This document shows, piece after piece, positions 50,239 through 58,236 of a stretch of 64,000 bases of DNA. Below the pieces are notes generated by a model. That model did no database searches, was not told the DNA's origin, and was given only the letters and a program-made list of their open reading frames with translations. The stretch is taken from NCBI GenBank assembly GCA_963798195.1, contig CAWCSF010000010.1, forward strand, positions 496,001-560,000, read 5' to 3'. Every line of letters starts with the position of its first letter. Position 1 is the first letter of the stretch. Position numbers and translations under genes: made by a program. Source of the stretch: CAVSRC01 sp963798195. Lineage in GTDB: Bacteria; Pseudomonadota; Alphaproteobacteria; Rhizobiales; Kaistiaceae.

Positions 50239-51444
50239 ATGGCATTCTTGCGCAATGACGCGATCAATCGCGTCAACTTGCATTCCGGCATTCAGGCACT
50301 CGCCCAGTCTGCCGGTGGCATCTTCTTTCTCGTCTTTCTTCTTCAGGCCGGCATTTCGGTGCCGATTGCCCTGATCGCGCAGGCGGCGATCATGCTCGGG
50401 CGCTTCGTTCTGCGCCCGGTCATGCTCCCGTTCGCCAGGCGGCTGGGCCTCAAGCCGACGCTGATCGTCGGTACGCTCGGCGTTGCGCTTCAATATCCGC
50501 TGCTGGCGGAAGTAAACGGCGTCGGTCCTATGCTGTTGGCGCTGATCGTCGTGACGTCGGTCGGCGAGGTCTTCTACTGGCCGTCCTATCACGCGTATTT
50601 CGCCACGATGGGCGATGCGGAGCATCGCGGCCAGCAAGTCAGTGCCCGCGAGGTGCTGGTGGCCGTGGCCAACGTCGGAGCGCCGCTGCTAGGTGCGTGG
50701 GCGCTCCTCACATTGGGCGCACGCGGCACTTTCGCCGCGGTCGGTATCGTGCAGGCGTTGGCTATCCTGCCGCTGCTCGGCGCTCCGAACGTGCCGGTGC
50801 TGCCGGAGGCGACCGGCGCCTTCCGCGCGGCGCGATTTGCCATGTTCATCAGTGCCGCTGACGGCTGGGCCGACGCCGGCTTCTTCTTCGTGTGGCAGGT
50901 TGCGCTCTTCGTGACGCTCGGCAGCAGCATCGCGGCGTACGGCGGCGCCATGGCGCTGGCAGGATTGGTCGGAGCGCTGTTCGGGCTGCTGCTCGGTCGG
51001 CACGTCGATGCCGGCCATGGCCGGCGGGCGGTGGCTATCGGCTACTCGGTAGCTGTCATCGTGGTCGTGATCCGCGCTGTCGGTGTCGGCTCACCGTGGC
51101 TGGCGGTTGTCGCCAATGCTGCCGGTGCGCTGGCCTTGCCGCTTTTCATTCCGCCGCTGGGGGCTGCGGTCTACAACCTCGCCAAGGCTTCCCCGTGCTC
51201 GTTGCGTTTCCAGATCGTCACGGAGGGCGGCTGGGATATCGGCTGCTTCGGCGGTTGTCTCGCCGCCGCCGGGTTCGTGGCCATCGGCACGCCGCTTGCG
51301 GTGCCGGTGCTCCTGGCACTTCCGGGTTTCATGGCCGGCGCGGCGCTGCTCTGGCACTACTATGCTCGGAGAGCCATCGCCGCGCGGGTTATGATGCCGG
51401 TTGTCGGCGTTCCAGAGCCGCGGGGCGGAATCGATGCCCGCTGA
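50239..51444 (+). CDS. MFS transporter
   Basis: 401 aa, about twelve TM helices starting at MAFLRNDAINRVNLHSGIQALAQ. The loop after helix 2 (RRLGLKPTLIVG) and the mid-protein FFFVWQVALFVTLG are visible. The family branch and substrate are not recognised; it lacks the classic GxLaDrxGrr motif. Overlaps the following phosphotransferase gene start by 11 bp, so the two are co-translated; export of an aminoglycoside-like or other small compound is only a guess. A 195-bp spacer upstream contains no clear operator. Confidence 0.82.
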   Translation: MAFLRNDAINRVNLHSGIQALAQSAGGIFFLVFLLQAGISVPIALIAQAAIMLGRFVLRPVMLPFARRLGLKPTLIVGTLGVALQYPLLAEVNGVGPMLLALIVVTSVGEVFYWPSYHAYFATMGDAEHRGQQVSAREVLVAVANVGAPLLGAWALLTLGARGTFAAVGIVQALAILPLLGAPNVPVLPEATGAFRAARFAMFISAADGWADAGFFFVWQVALFVTLGSSIAAYGGAMALAGLVGALFGLLLGRHVDAGHGRRAVAIGYSVAVIVVVIRAVGVGSPWLAVVANAAGALALPLFIPPLGAAVYNLAKASPCSLRFQIVTEGGWDIGCFGGCLAAAGFVAIGTPLAVPVLLALPGFMAGAALLWHYYARRAIAARVMMPVVGVPEPRGGIDAR

Positions 51445-52341
51445 CAAGATGCACGAGGACGAGGTCGCGACGGACGCCGGGCAGGTGCGCCGGCTGATTG
51501 CGGCGCAGTTTCCGCAATGGGCCGATCTGACGGTCGAGCCTGTTGCGTCGGCCGGCACCGACAATGCGCTCTACCGGCTGGGTGATGAGATGGCCGTGCG
51601 GCTGCCGCGCATCCACTGGGCAACGGCACAGGTCGACAAGGAGGCAGAATGGCTGCCGAAGTTGGCGCCGCATCTGCCGCTCTCCATCCCCGAGCCCTCG
51701 GCGCGCGGCGAGCCGGGTGAGGGATATCCCTGGCGGTGGTCGGTGTGCCGGTGGCTGGCGGGTGAGAACGCTACCCTCGACCGAATTGGCGATCCACTTC
51801 GGGCGGCTGCTGACCTCGCCAGCTTTGTCAGGGCCCTTCAGGCAATCAATCCGGCGGGCGGTCCGACCCCGGATCCCGCCAAACTGGGGCGAGGGGCTCC
51901 CCTCGCGACGCGGGACGTGCGCACCCGTGCGGCGTTAGCCGACCTTGCTAGCCTCATGGATACGCACGCAGCGGAAACCGCGTGGGACGTGGCGCTGCGG
52001 GCGCCGGAATGGTCCGGCCAGCCCGTCTGGATCCATGGCGACCTGCACTCCGGAAACCTGTTGGCGAGGGACGGGCGGATCACTTCGGTGATCGACTTTG
52101 GCGCGCTGGGGATCGGCGATCCGGCCTGCGACCTGATGCCCGCGTGGAACCTGTTCGCCGAGGACGGGCGGGACGCATTCCGATCGGCCGTCGCAGGTGG
52201 ACGACGGCCACCTGGGCGCGCGGACGCGGATGGGCGCTGTCCGTCGCGCTGATTGCGTTGCCATATTACCGGGTGACCAATCCAGTACTCGCAGAGGCCT
52301 CGCGCAATACCATCGCGCAGGTTCTCGCTGACCGAGATTAG
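51434..52341 (+). pseudogene. aminoglycoside phosphotransferase family protein, frameshifted twice
   Basis: Kinase-fold protein of the APH/choline-kinase family, about 302 aa when repaired. N-terminal strand VEPVASAGTDNALYRLGDEMAVRLPR, catalytic loop WIHGDLHSGNLLARDG (HxDxxxxN), and IDFGALGIGDPACDLMPAW with the metal-binding Asp. The frame changes twice within 12 bases: removing one G at 52196/52197 and one at 52206/52207 restores AVDDATWARGRGWALS, the normal family sequence, and the frame reaches TAG at 52341. Family members are usually annotated as phosphotransferases but real substrates vary. Translationally linked to the MFS gene. Convergent with the PiuC-like gene. Confidence 0.85.
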
Positions 52342-53000
52342 TCCTCGGCCCACATACGCAGCAGGTTGGCCGTGCTTTTCGACAGAAGATCGAACTCGGC
52401 CGACTTGCCTTCGCGCGCGAACAGGGCATGCCGGGCGGTGTCGAGATCGAGGAGCAGCTCGCGCTTGGCCGGATCGCGGATGAAGCTTCGGGCCCAGCCG
52501 ACCGCAGCCAGCCGCGCGCCTTTCGTCACGGGCTGCACCCGATGCAGCGTCGTGGACGGGTAGGCGACGAGCGAGCCGGCCGGCAGCTTGACGTCTTCCT
52601 CGCCGGCGCTGGTCTCGATGACCAGCGCGCCGCCATCGTAGCTTTCGGGGTCGCTGAGAAAGAGGGTGAAGGAGACATCCGTGCGTACGCCGTGCATCAG
52701 CGCATCATCGACGTGACTGCCGTATTCCATGCCCGGCTCGTAGCGCGACAGGATCAGGGGTGTCAGGGACTTCGGCCGCGCGATCAGGCGGAAGGGCGCA
52801 CTGGCGCCGATCTTAGCGGCGATCGTGTCGCGGAGTTCGGCCACCGCCTTGTCGCCGGCGGCAGCCTGGAGGTTGTTCTTGACCAGTTTCGCATGCCAGC
52901 CGGCGGTCGCTTTGCCGTCGACGAATTTCGCATCCGCCAGCGTCTTGCAGGCGGCAGCGACGCCCTCTGTATCCAGAACATCGGCGATGACGTGAAACAT
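52338..53000 (-). CDS. Fe2+/2-oxoglutarate dioxygenase, PKHD-type hydroxylase (PiuC/YbiX family)
   Basis: 220 aa. Jelly-roll dioxygenase with iron ligands in YGSHVDDALM (HxD, residues about 95-97) and LHRVQPVTKGARLAAVGW (distal His and 2-oxoglutarate Arg). SLTPLILSRYEPG, and GALVIET are typical of the family. PiuC-like hydroxylases are commonly iron-responsive and often sit beside TonB receptors; here the neighbour is a divergent imelysin gene. Cytoplasmic. The 181-bp divergent spacer is AT-rich. Confidence 0.9.
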   Translation of the reverse strand: MFHVIADVLDTEGVAAACKTLADAKFVDGKATAGWHAKLVKNNLQAAAGDKAVAELRDTIAAKIGASAPFRLIARPKSLTPLILSRYEPGMEYGSHVDDALMHGVRTDVSFTLFLSDPESYDGGALVIETSAGEEDVKLPAGSLVAYPSTTLHRVQPVTKGARLAAVGWARSFIRDPAKRELLLDLDTARHALFAREGKSAEFDLLSKSTANLLRMWAED

Positions 53001-53181
53001 GGCATGCTGCTCCGCTGGTTATAACTATTCCAATTAAACCTACAGCCTGGAACTACTATGAAGTAAAACCAAGTATAATCGCAAATTTCGTCTAGACACC
53101 CCCATTTCGATCTGCAATGGGTACCTTCACTTTTCCCTAGAACCGCATCGCGGCCTTGAACCGCGGATGAGGAGATAAATT
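53001..53181. other. AT-rich divergent spacer of the iron-related cluster
   Basis: 181 bp between the PiuC-like gene (minus) and imelysin gene (plus). Markedly AT-rich around 53020-53090 (for example GGTTATAACTATTCC). Expected position for Fur, Irr or RirA control. I see no perfect Fur/ICE box, only imperfect GGTT...AACC symmetry at 53017-53040. Confidence 0.5.
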
Positions 53182-54495
53182 GTGACGACGAGACGCAAGA
53201 CCTGGATGGGTGTCGGGCTGGTAGCCCTTGCCGGAACTACGCTCCCGGCCGCTTCGCCTCCGACGGCGCATGCGGCGGGAATTCTATCCATCGGCCAACC
53301 GGACCAACCGGCATTGGCCGCCGATGCGACCTCACGTCACATCATTCTGGCGCAGGCACTGCAAGGCGGCGAGGGTGGCGAGGCCGGCGATGTCCCGGAC
53401 AGCTACGCTCTGACCACTGACGATCCCGCCGCCTACACCTACGATGCCGAGGACGAGATCGCCGCCTATGTGCGCGGTGTGCGCTCGACCTACGCTGCCG
53501 CAACCGATCAAGTGCGCGAACTTGCCGACGCAGTCGGCAGCCTGTTGGCCGATCCGACCGATGCGACAATGGCCGCCGCGCGCGAGGCATGGGTCGCGGC
53601 GCGACCGGCCTACCTTCTCACCGAGGCGTATCGCTTCTACGACGGTCCGATCGAGGCGATCGAGGGCGAGATCAATTCCTGGCCGATCAACGAGGCCTTC
53701 ATCGACTATGTCGAAGGCAAGCCCGATGCCGGCATGATCAACGCCACAGACAAGGATATCTCGATCGTCAACCTTCTGCTTGCCAACCAGGTGACCGACG
53801 AAACCGACGTCACGCTGGGCTGGCACGCGGTCGAGTTCCTGCTGTGGGGCCAGGACATGGACGCGAACGGTCCCGGCGCCAGGCCTGTTTCGGACTACGT
53901 GCCCGGCAGCACCGCCAACGATCGCCGGCGCGCGTATCTGCGCATCGCGACCGACAGGCTGGTCGCCGATATCGGTCGACTGGTGTCCGCTTGGGACGCC
54001 GAGTCGGAAGCCAGCTACGCCGCGAAATTCCTGAAGATCGACAAGCGCGAGGCGATCGGCCGCATCGTCAACGGCATGGCGGTTCTTGCCGGCGAGGAAC
54101 TGATGTCGGAGCGCATGGCGGTCGGGCTCGACTCCGGCGATCAGGAGGATGAGCACTCCTGCTTCTCCGACACGACCCATCAGGACTTCGTCTACGACCT
54201 GAAGGGCATCGCGAACATCTGGACAGGCGAATACCTGGGCGCTCCGGGCCCGGGCATCCGCGGCCTCGTCACCCGCGTCGACCCCACCGTCGCGGCGGAA
54301 GTGGACGGATTGCTTGCCGACGCCACCGCCAAGATCGCCGCGCTCGGCGATCCCTGGGATCAGGTGCTGGCCTCGCCCGAAGGCAGCCCGGCGCGTGTTC
54401 AGGCCGAAGCGGCTGTTACGGCGCTCGGGGATCTCGCCAAGGGTCTCAAAAAGGCCGGCGCGGCTCTTGGCGTTGTAGTCCAGATTCCCGGCTGA
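53182..54495 (+). CDS. imelysin family iron-associated protein, exported
   Basis: 437 aa. Signal peptide (cleavage around AHAAG, residue 33). Imelysin fold of two four-helix bundles: AREAWVAARPAYLLTEAYRFYDG near residues 135-155, the GxHxxE motif as GWHAVEFLLWGQD (about 214-226), and later GEELMSERMAVGLDSGDQEDEHSCFSDTTHQD, read in parts. Family members (EfeO M75, IrpA) bind iron or act in its uptake; the metal site is GxHxxE. GTG start at 53182 after GAGGAGATAAAT. Probably operonic with the di-heme gene 13 nt downstream. Confidence 0.9.
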   Translation: MTTRRKTWMGVGLVALAGTTLPAASPPTAHAAGILSIGQPDQPALAADATSRHIILAQALQGGEGGEAGDVPDSYALTTDDPAAYTYDAEDEIAAYVRGVRSTYAAATDQVRELADAVGSLLADPTDATMAAAREAWVAARPAYLLTEAYRFYDGPIEAIEGEINSWPINEAFIDYVEGKPDAGMINATDKDISIVNLLLANQVTDETDVTLGWHAVEFLLWGQDMDANGPGARPVSDYVPGSTANDRRRAYLRIATDRLVADIGRLVSAWDAESEASYAAKFLKIDKREAIGRIVNGMAVLAGEELMSERMAVGLDSGDQEDEHSCFSDTTHQDFVYDLKGIANIWTGEYLGAPGPGIRGLVTRVDPTVAAEVDGLLADATAKIAALGDPWDQVLASPEGSPARVQAEAAVTALGDLAKGLKKAGAALGVVVQIPG

Positions 54496-54508
54496 GGTAG
54501 AATGGGCC

Positions 54509-55921
54509 ATGGTTAGGCCCCTCATCTTCGGCATCTTGGCGGTCCTCGTCGGGTTCGCCGCCATCGTCACCGTGCGGCCCGGCGGGCCGCTGGCGGCGGG
54601 CCTGCGCGCCGAACTGCTCGGCGCGCCGGTCACCGGCGCGCTCGGCGGCGATACCACACGGGTCATCAGCACCGACGACGCCTACACGTTTCTCGCCAGC
54701 AACGCGCCAGCGGAACGCGCCCGTCCGTTCGCCTTCGGCAATCGGGTGTTCAACACCAAATGGGCGGAATATCCGGCGTCGGTAAAGGCGTTCGACGGTC
54801 TTGGCCCGACCTTCAATCGCAACTCGTGCTCCGGCTGTCATGTCCGCGACGGGCGCGGCAGGCCGCCGGCGCCCGGCGAGCCGATGGAGTCAATGCTGGT
54901 CCGCCTGTCCGTGACCGGCGACGGGGGCAAGGCGGTGCCGCATCCGGCCTACGGTGATCAATTCAACGATCGCGCTGTCCTCGGCGTTGAGCCGGAGGGC
55001 AAACTGACGATCGCGGAGGTAGAGGCGGAAGCCGGCGCGTATGCGGATGGCACGCCGTATCATCTCATCCGGGTGGAGCCGCGTTTCTCGCAACTGGCCT
55101 ACGGTCCGATGGACGGCGTCATGCTGAGCCCGCGGGTTGCGCCGGCGGTTATTGGTCTGGGTCTGCTGGAATCGGTGCCTGACGCCACGCTCGAGGCGCT
55201 GGCGGATCCCAATGACGCCGATGGCGACGGCATCTCCGGCCGCATCAATCACCTGATCGACCATGCCGGCAATCCCGCGATCGGGCGCTTCGGCTGGAAG
55301 GCCAATGTCGCGACGCTGGCGGAGCAGGGCGCCGGTGCGGCTCGCGGAGACATCGGCCTCACCACAAGCATGTTCCCGCAGCAGAATTGTCCCGAGGCCC
55401 AATCCGGCTGCACGGGAACCGCGCAGGAGGGACCGCCAGAACTCAGCGACAGCTTCTTCGAACGGCTCGTCACATACATGCGCACGCTGGCGGTGCCGCA
55501 GGCACGCGGTGCGGACACGCCATCGTTTCAGCGCGGTCTGGACGTATTCCGCGCCATGGGCTGCGCCGACTGCCACATGCCGACGCTGACCACCGGCGCG
55601 GAGACATCCCTGCCGGAACTGGCCAACCAGACCTTCCACCCCTTCACCGACCTCTTGCTCCATGACATGGGCGACGGGCTCGCCGATCACCGGCCCGATG
55701 GCGATGCGTCGGGCACGGAGTGGCGCACGCCGCCATTGTGGGGCATCGGCCTGCTCGGACAGGTCAACGGTCACGATCGGCTGCTGCACGACGGGCGGGC
55801 TCGGGGTTTGGAGGAAGCAATCCTCTGGCATGGCGGAGAGGGCGAACGTGCGAAGGAAGCCTTCCGCACCGCGCCGGCCGAGGAGCGTAAGGCGCTTGTC
55901 GACTTTCTGAACGCGCTCTAG
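54509..55921 (+). CDS. di-heme c-type oxidoreductase (DUF1111) family protein
   Basis: 470 aa. N-terminal TM/signal helix (about 5-22). Two c-type heme sites: CSGCH at residues 107-111 and CADCH at 352-356. Other landmarks are FNTKWAEYPASVKAFDGLGPTFNRN (read in parts) and LYGDQFND-type region YGDQFNDRAV, and GFGW-like RFGWKANVATL. Periplasmic electron transfer linked with iron acquisition is suggested by pairing with imelysin, a frequent association. The stop overlaps the convergent Gfo/Idh gene by 4 bp. Confidence 0.9.
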   Translation: MVRPLIFGILAVLVGFAAIVTVRPGGPLAAGLRAELLGAPVTGALGGDTTRVISTDDAYTFLASNAPAERARPFAFGNRVFNTKWAEYPASVKAFDGLGPTFNRNSCSGCHVRDGRGRPPAPGEPMESMLVRLSVTGDGGKAVPHPAYGDQFNDRAVLGVEPEGKLTIAEVEAEAGAYADGTPYHLIRVEPRFSQLAYGPMDGVMLSPRVAPAVIGLGLLESVPDATLEALADPNDADGDGISGRINHLIDHAGNPAIGRFGWKANVATLAEQGAGAARGDIGLTTSMFPQQNCPEAQSGCTGTAQEGPPELSDSFFERLVTYMRTLAVPQARGADTPSFQRGLDVFRAMGCADCHMPTLTTGAETSLPELANQTFHPFTDLLLHDMGDGLADHRPDGDASGTEWRTPPLWGIGLLGQVNGHDRLLHDGRARGLEEAILWHGGEGERAKEAFRTAPAEERKALVDFLNAL

Positions 55922-56979
55922 TCGAGCCGCACGCCGCCGTGGCTGCGATCGCCGGCTTCGAGGCAAAGGTCGAGGATGCGCTGAATCTTCGTGGCGCGGC
56001 GGAAATCGGGATTGGCCTGAACGCCGCTCCGCACCGCTTCGACAAAGCGCTGGTAGATCGGGCGAACCGGCGGGCACAATACCTCGCGCCAGGTCTGCGT
56101 GTGAACGTCGTCGCCGGTGCAGCGCCCGAGCCATGAGGTTTCGCCGGTCGTCGTCATCTGCAGGCCGCCGCGGCTGCCGAACAGATCGAGGCGCAGCGTG
56201 TTTGCGTAGCCGGTACCCCAGCGCGTGGCGTGGATCACACCAAGGGCGCCGTTGCTCAGCTCGACCGACATGGCGAAAGAGTCGTTGGCGTCGAGACGGT
56301 AATCGCCGACCCGGTCGTCATCGATCTTCTTGAAGGTCTTTGCCCGGCTCTCCATCCAGACGATGTCATTGGCGCAGGCATACGTCGCGAAGTCGACGAC
56401 GTGAATACCAATGTCGCCAATAACGCCGTGGCTGCCGTGCGCCGACGAAAGGCGCCACAGCCAGCGATCCTCGGTTCGCCAGTCTCCCCAGTGATTGCCG
56501 ACAAGCCAGCTCTGCAGATAGGACGCCTCGAAGTGGCGTATCTCGCCTATCGCGCCGGCCGTGACCAACTCGCGCGCCTTCTCCACGGCCGGCGAGCCGC
56601 GATAGGTGAGGTTGACCATGTTGATGACGCCGCGGCGCTCGGCCGCTTCCGTCATTTCGAGCGCCAGCGGATAGGTCGTCGCCAGCGGCTTTTCGCACAG
56701 GATGTGCTTGCCGGCTTCGATCAGCTTCATCGACGTCGGATGGTGGATGGCATCGGGCGTGACGTTGGTGGCGGCGTCAAATTCACCCCACGCGATCGCC
56801 TGGTCGAGATTCGTGAACCGGTGCAGAATGTGATGCTCGTCGCAAAATGCGTTGAGCCTGTCCTCCTGCGGTTCGACCGCGGCGACGATCTCCAGACCGC
56901 GCAGCTTGCCGAAGGACAGCGCGTGCTGGCGCGCCATTCCACCTGTGCCGACGATCAGCAGCCGGACCGTATCCGCCAT
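55918..56979 (-). CDS. Gfo/Idh/MocA family oxidoreductase
   Basis: 353 aa. Rossmann motif LLIVGTGGMARQHALS (residues 7-22), CEKPLATTYP with the catalytic Lys, and GDIGIHVVDFATY in the C-terminal domain. It begins 2 nt after thuA, so the pair is one operon. ThuA plus Gfo/Idh genes are linked to sugar breakdown (trehalose/keto-sugar pathways). The adjacent TRAP transporter may bring in the substrate. The 3' end overlaps the di-heme gene by 4 bp. Confidence 0.88.
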   Translation of the reverse strand: MADTVRLLIVGTGGMARQHALSFGKLRGLEIVAAVEPQEDRLNAFCDEHHILHRFTNLDQAIAWGEFDAATNVTPDAIHHPTSMKLIEAGKHILCEKPLATTYPLALEMTEAAERRGVINMVNLTYRGSPAVEKARELVTAGAIGEIRHFEASYLQSWLVGNHWGDWRTEDRWLWRLSSAHGSHGVIGDIGIHVVDFATYACANDIVWMESRAKTFKKIDDDRVGDYRLDANDSFAMSVELSNGALGVIHATRWGTGYANTLRLDLFGSRGGLQMTTTGETSWLGRCTGDDVHTQTWREVLCPPVRPIYQRFVEAVRSGVQANPDFRRATKIQRILDLCLEAGDRSHGGVRLD

Positions 56980-56981
56980 GA

Positions 56982-57767
56982 TTAGCGGAAGCCGGCTTCG
57001 CCGCGCGCATGCAGGCGCGGGCCCTTCTCCTTGATCGGCTCAGGCGCTTTTTCGACCGGGGTGTTTGGCGCTTCGGTGATCTTCTCCCAAACCGGCGCCG
57101 GGTTGTAAGCCCACTTCACGGCGTTGCGGATCACCGTCTGCACATTCTTGTCGTGATAGATCGGATAGACCTCATGCCCCGGCGAGAAATAGAAGATGCG
57201 TCCGCCGCCACGCTGGTAGGTAACGCCGGAGCGAAAGACCTCGCCGCCGTCGTACCAGCTGATGAAGACTGTCTCCATCGGCTCGGGGATTGTGAACGGC
57301 TCGCCATACATCTCGGTCTGCTCGACCACGAAGTTCTGGCCGAGGCCTTGTGCGATGGGATGGTTGCGGTTGATGACCCAGACGCGCTCCTTTTCGCCGG
57401 CTTCGCGCCAGCTGAGCGAGCAGGGGGTGCCCATCAGCCGTTTGAAGATCTTCGAGAAATGCCCGGAGTGCAGGACGATGAGGCCCATTCCTTCCCAGAC
57501 CCGCTGGGCGACTCGTTCGACGACCTCGTCCGAAACCTTGCCGTGGGCCTTGTGGCCCCACCAGGTCAGCACATCGGTTTCCGCCAATTTGGCGGCCGTC
57601 AGGCCATGTTCCGGCTGGTCCAGCGTCGCCGTCGTGGCGGCAATCTCCGGATCTGCGTTGAGGGCGTCTGCGATGCAGCCGTGCATGCCCTTCGGGTAGA
57701 TTTCCCGCACCACCGCGTTCTCGCGGTCGTGGATGTTCTCCCCCCATACAGTGGTGCGGATTTTCAT
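56982..57767 (-). CDS. ThuA domain-containing protein
   Basis: 261 aa. Class-I glutamine-amidotransferase-like fold of the ThuA family: RTTVWGENIHDRENAVVREIYPKGMH at the N terminus (read in parts), VLTWWGHKAHGKV, LIVLHSGHFSKIF, and GGRIFYFSPGHEVYPIYHD near the end. ThuA acts in rhizobial trehalose/sucrose utilisation; enzymatic activity unsettled. ATG 57767 follows GGGGTAACATC. Translationally close (2 nt) to the Gfo/Idh gene. Confidence 0.9.
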   Translation of the reverse strand: MKIRTTVWGENIHDRENAVVREIYPKGMHGCIADALNADPEIAATTATLDQPEHGLTAAKLAETDVLTWWGHKAHGKVSDEVVERVAQRVWEGMGLIVLHSGHFSKIFKRLMGTPCSLSWREAGEKERVWVINRNHPIAQGLGQNFVVEQTEMYGEPFTIPEPMETVFISWYDGGEVFRSGVTYQRGGGRIFYFSPGHEVYPIYHDKNVQTVIRNAVKWAYNPAPVWEKITEAPNTPVEKAPEPIKEKGPRLHARGEAGFR

Positions 57768-58236
57768 GATGTTACCCCGGTGCTGTTCGGGTGAGCCTGG
57801 CGTTATGCGGACGCAACCCTTGGGCCGCGGGGAGGTGTGAAGTCGTTCACAGACGTGCATTCCCCCGAGGCTAATTTCGCGCACCGTATATAGAAGAGCA
57901 GGAGTCGTTGCACGGCCTTTGTCCACAGCCTCAGGTGCGACACGCTGACCACGAGAAAATCGTTCGGCGTTGAGCTAGAGAGGCCGGCCTCGCGGCGCAC
58001 TGATTCCAGCCCCGACCCCGCGAATGCAACAAAGCGTTAAGTCGGTCGTTGTATGCGTTGGGGTGGCTGAAGAGGGTATTTCGATGGCTTTGTCGGTTCG
58101 CGTGCTGGCTTTCTTTGCGTTGAGTGCGGCCTCAACAGCCATTCTGGCGCTGCCCTACCTTACCATCCAATAAGCCTGTTGGAGGAGCGCGTTCGCGCTC
58201 CGTTCGATCCCGCCGGGCTGACCGTACCGGGACCGA
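57768..58236. other. 469-bp intergenic region with one tiny ORF
   Basis: Between the thuA operon and dctM (both minus strand). It contains the 15-mer gcaacaaagcgttaa at 58026-58040 (also upstream of the 17.9-kb GGDEF-EAL gene) and a 29-codon plus-strand ORF at 58084-58173. No terminator with a U-tract and no RNA gene were recognised. Confidence 0.55.
58084..58173 (+). CDS. candidate 29-aa hydrophobic peptide
   Basis: MALSVRVLAFFALSAASTA then ILALPYLTIQ: a single hydrophobic helix with a short polar tail, resembling a signal peptide or mini membrane peptide. GAAGAGG lies about 10 nt before the ATG, and the shared gcaacaaagcgttaa motif 44 nt before it. Not proven to be expressed. Confidence 0.35.
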   Translation: MALSVRVLAFFALSAASTAILALPYLTIQ

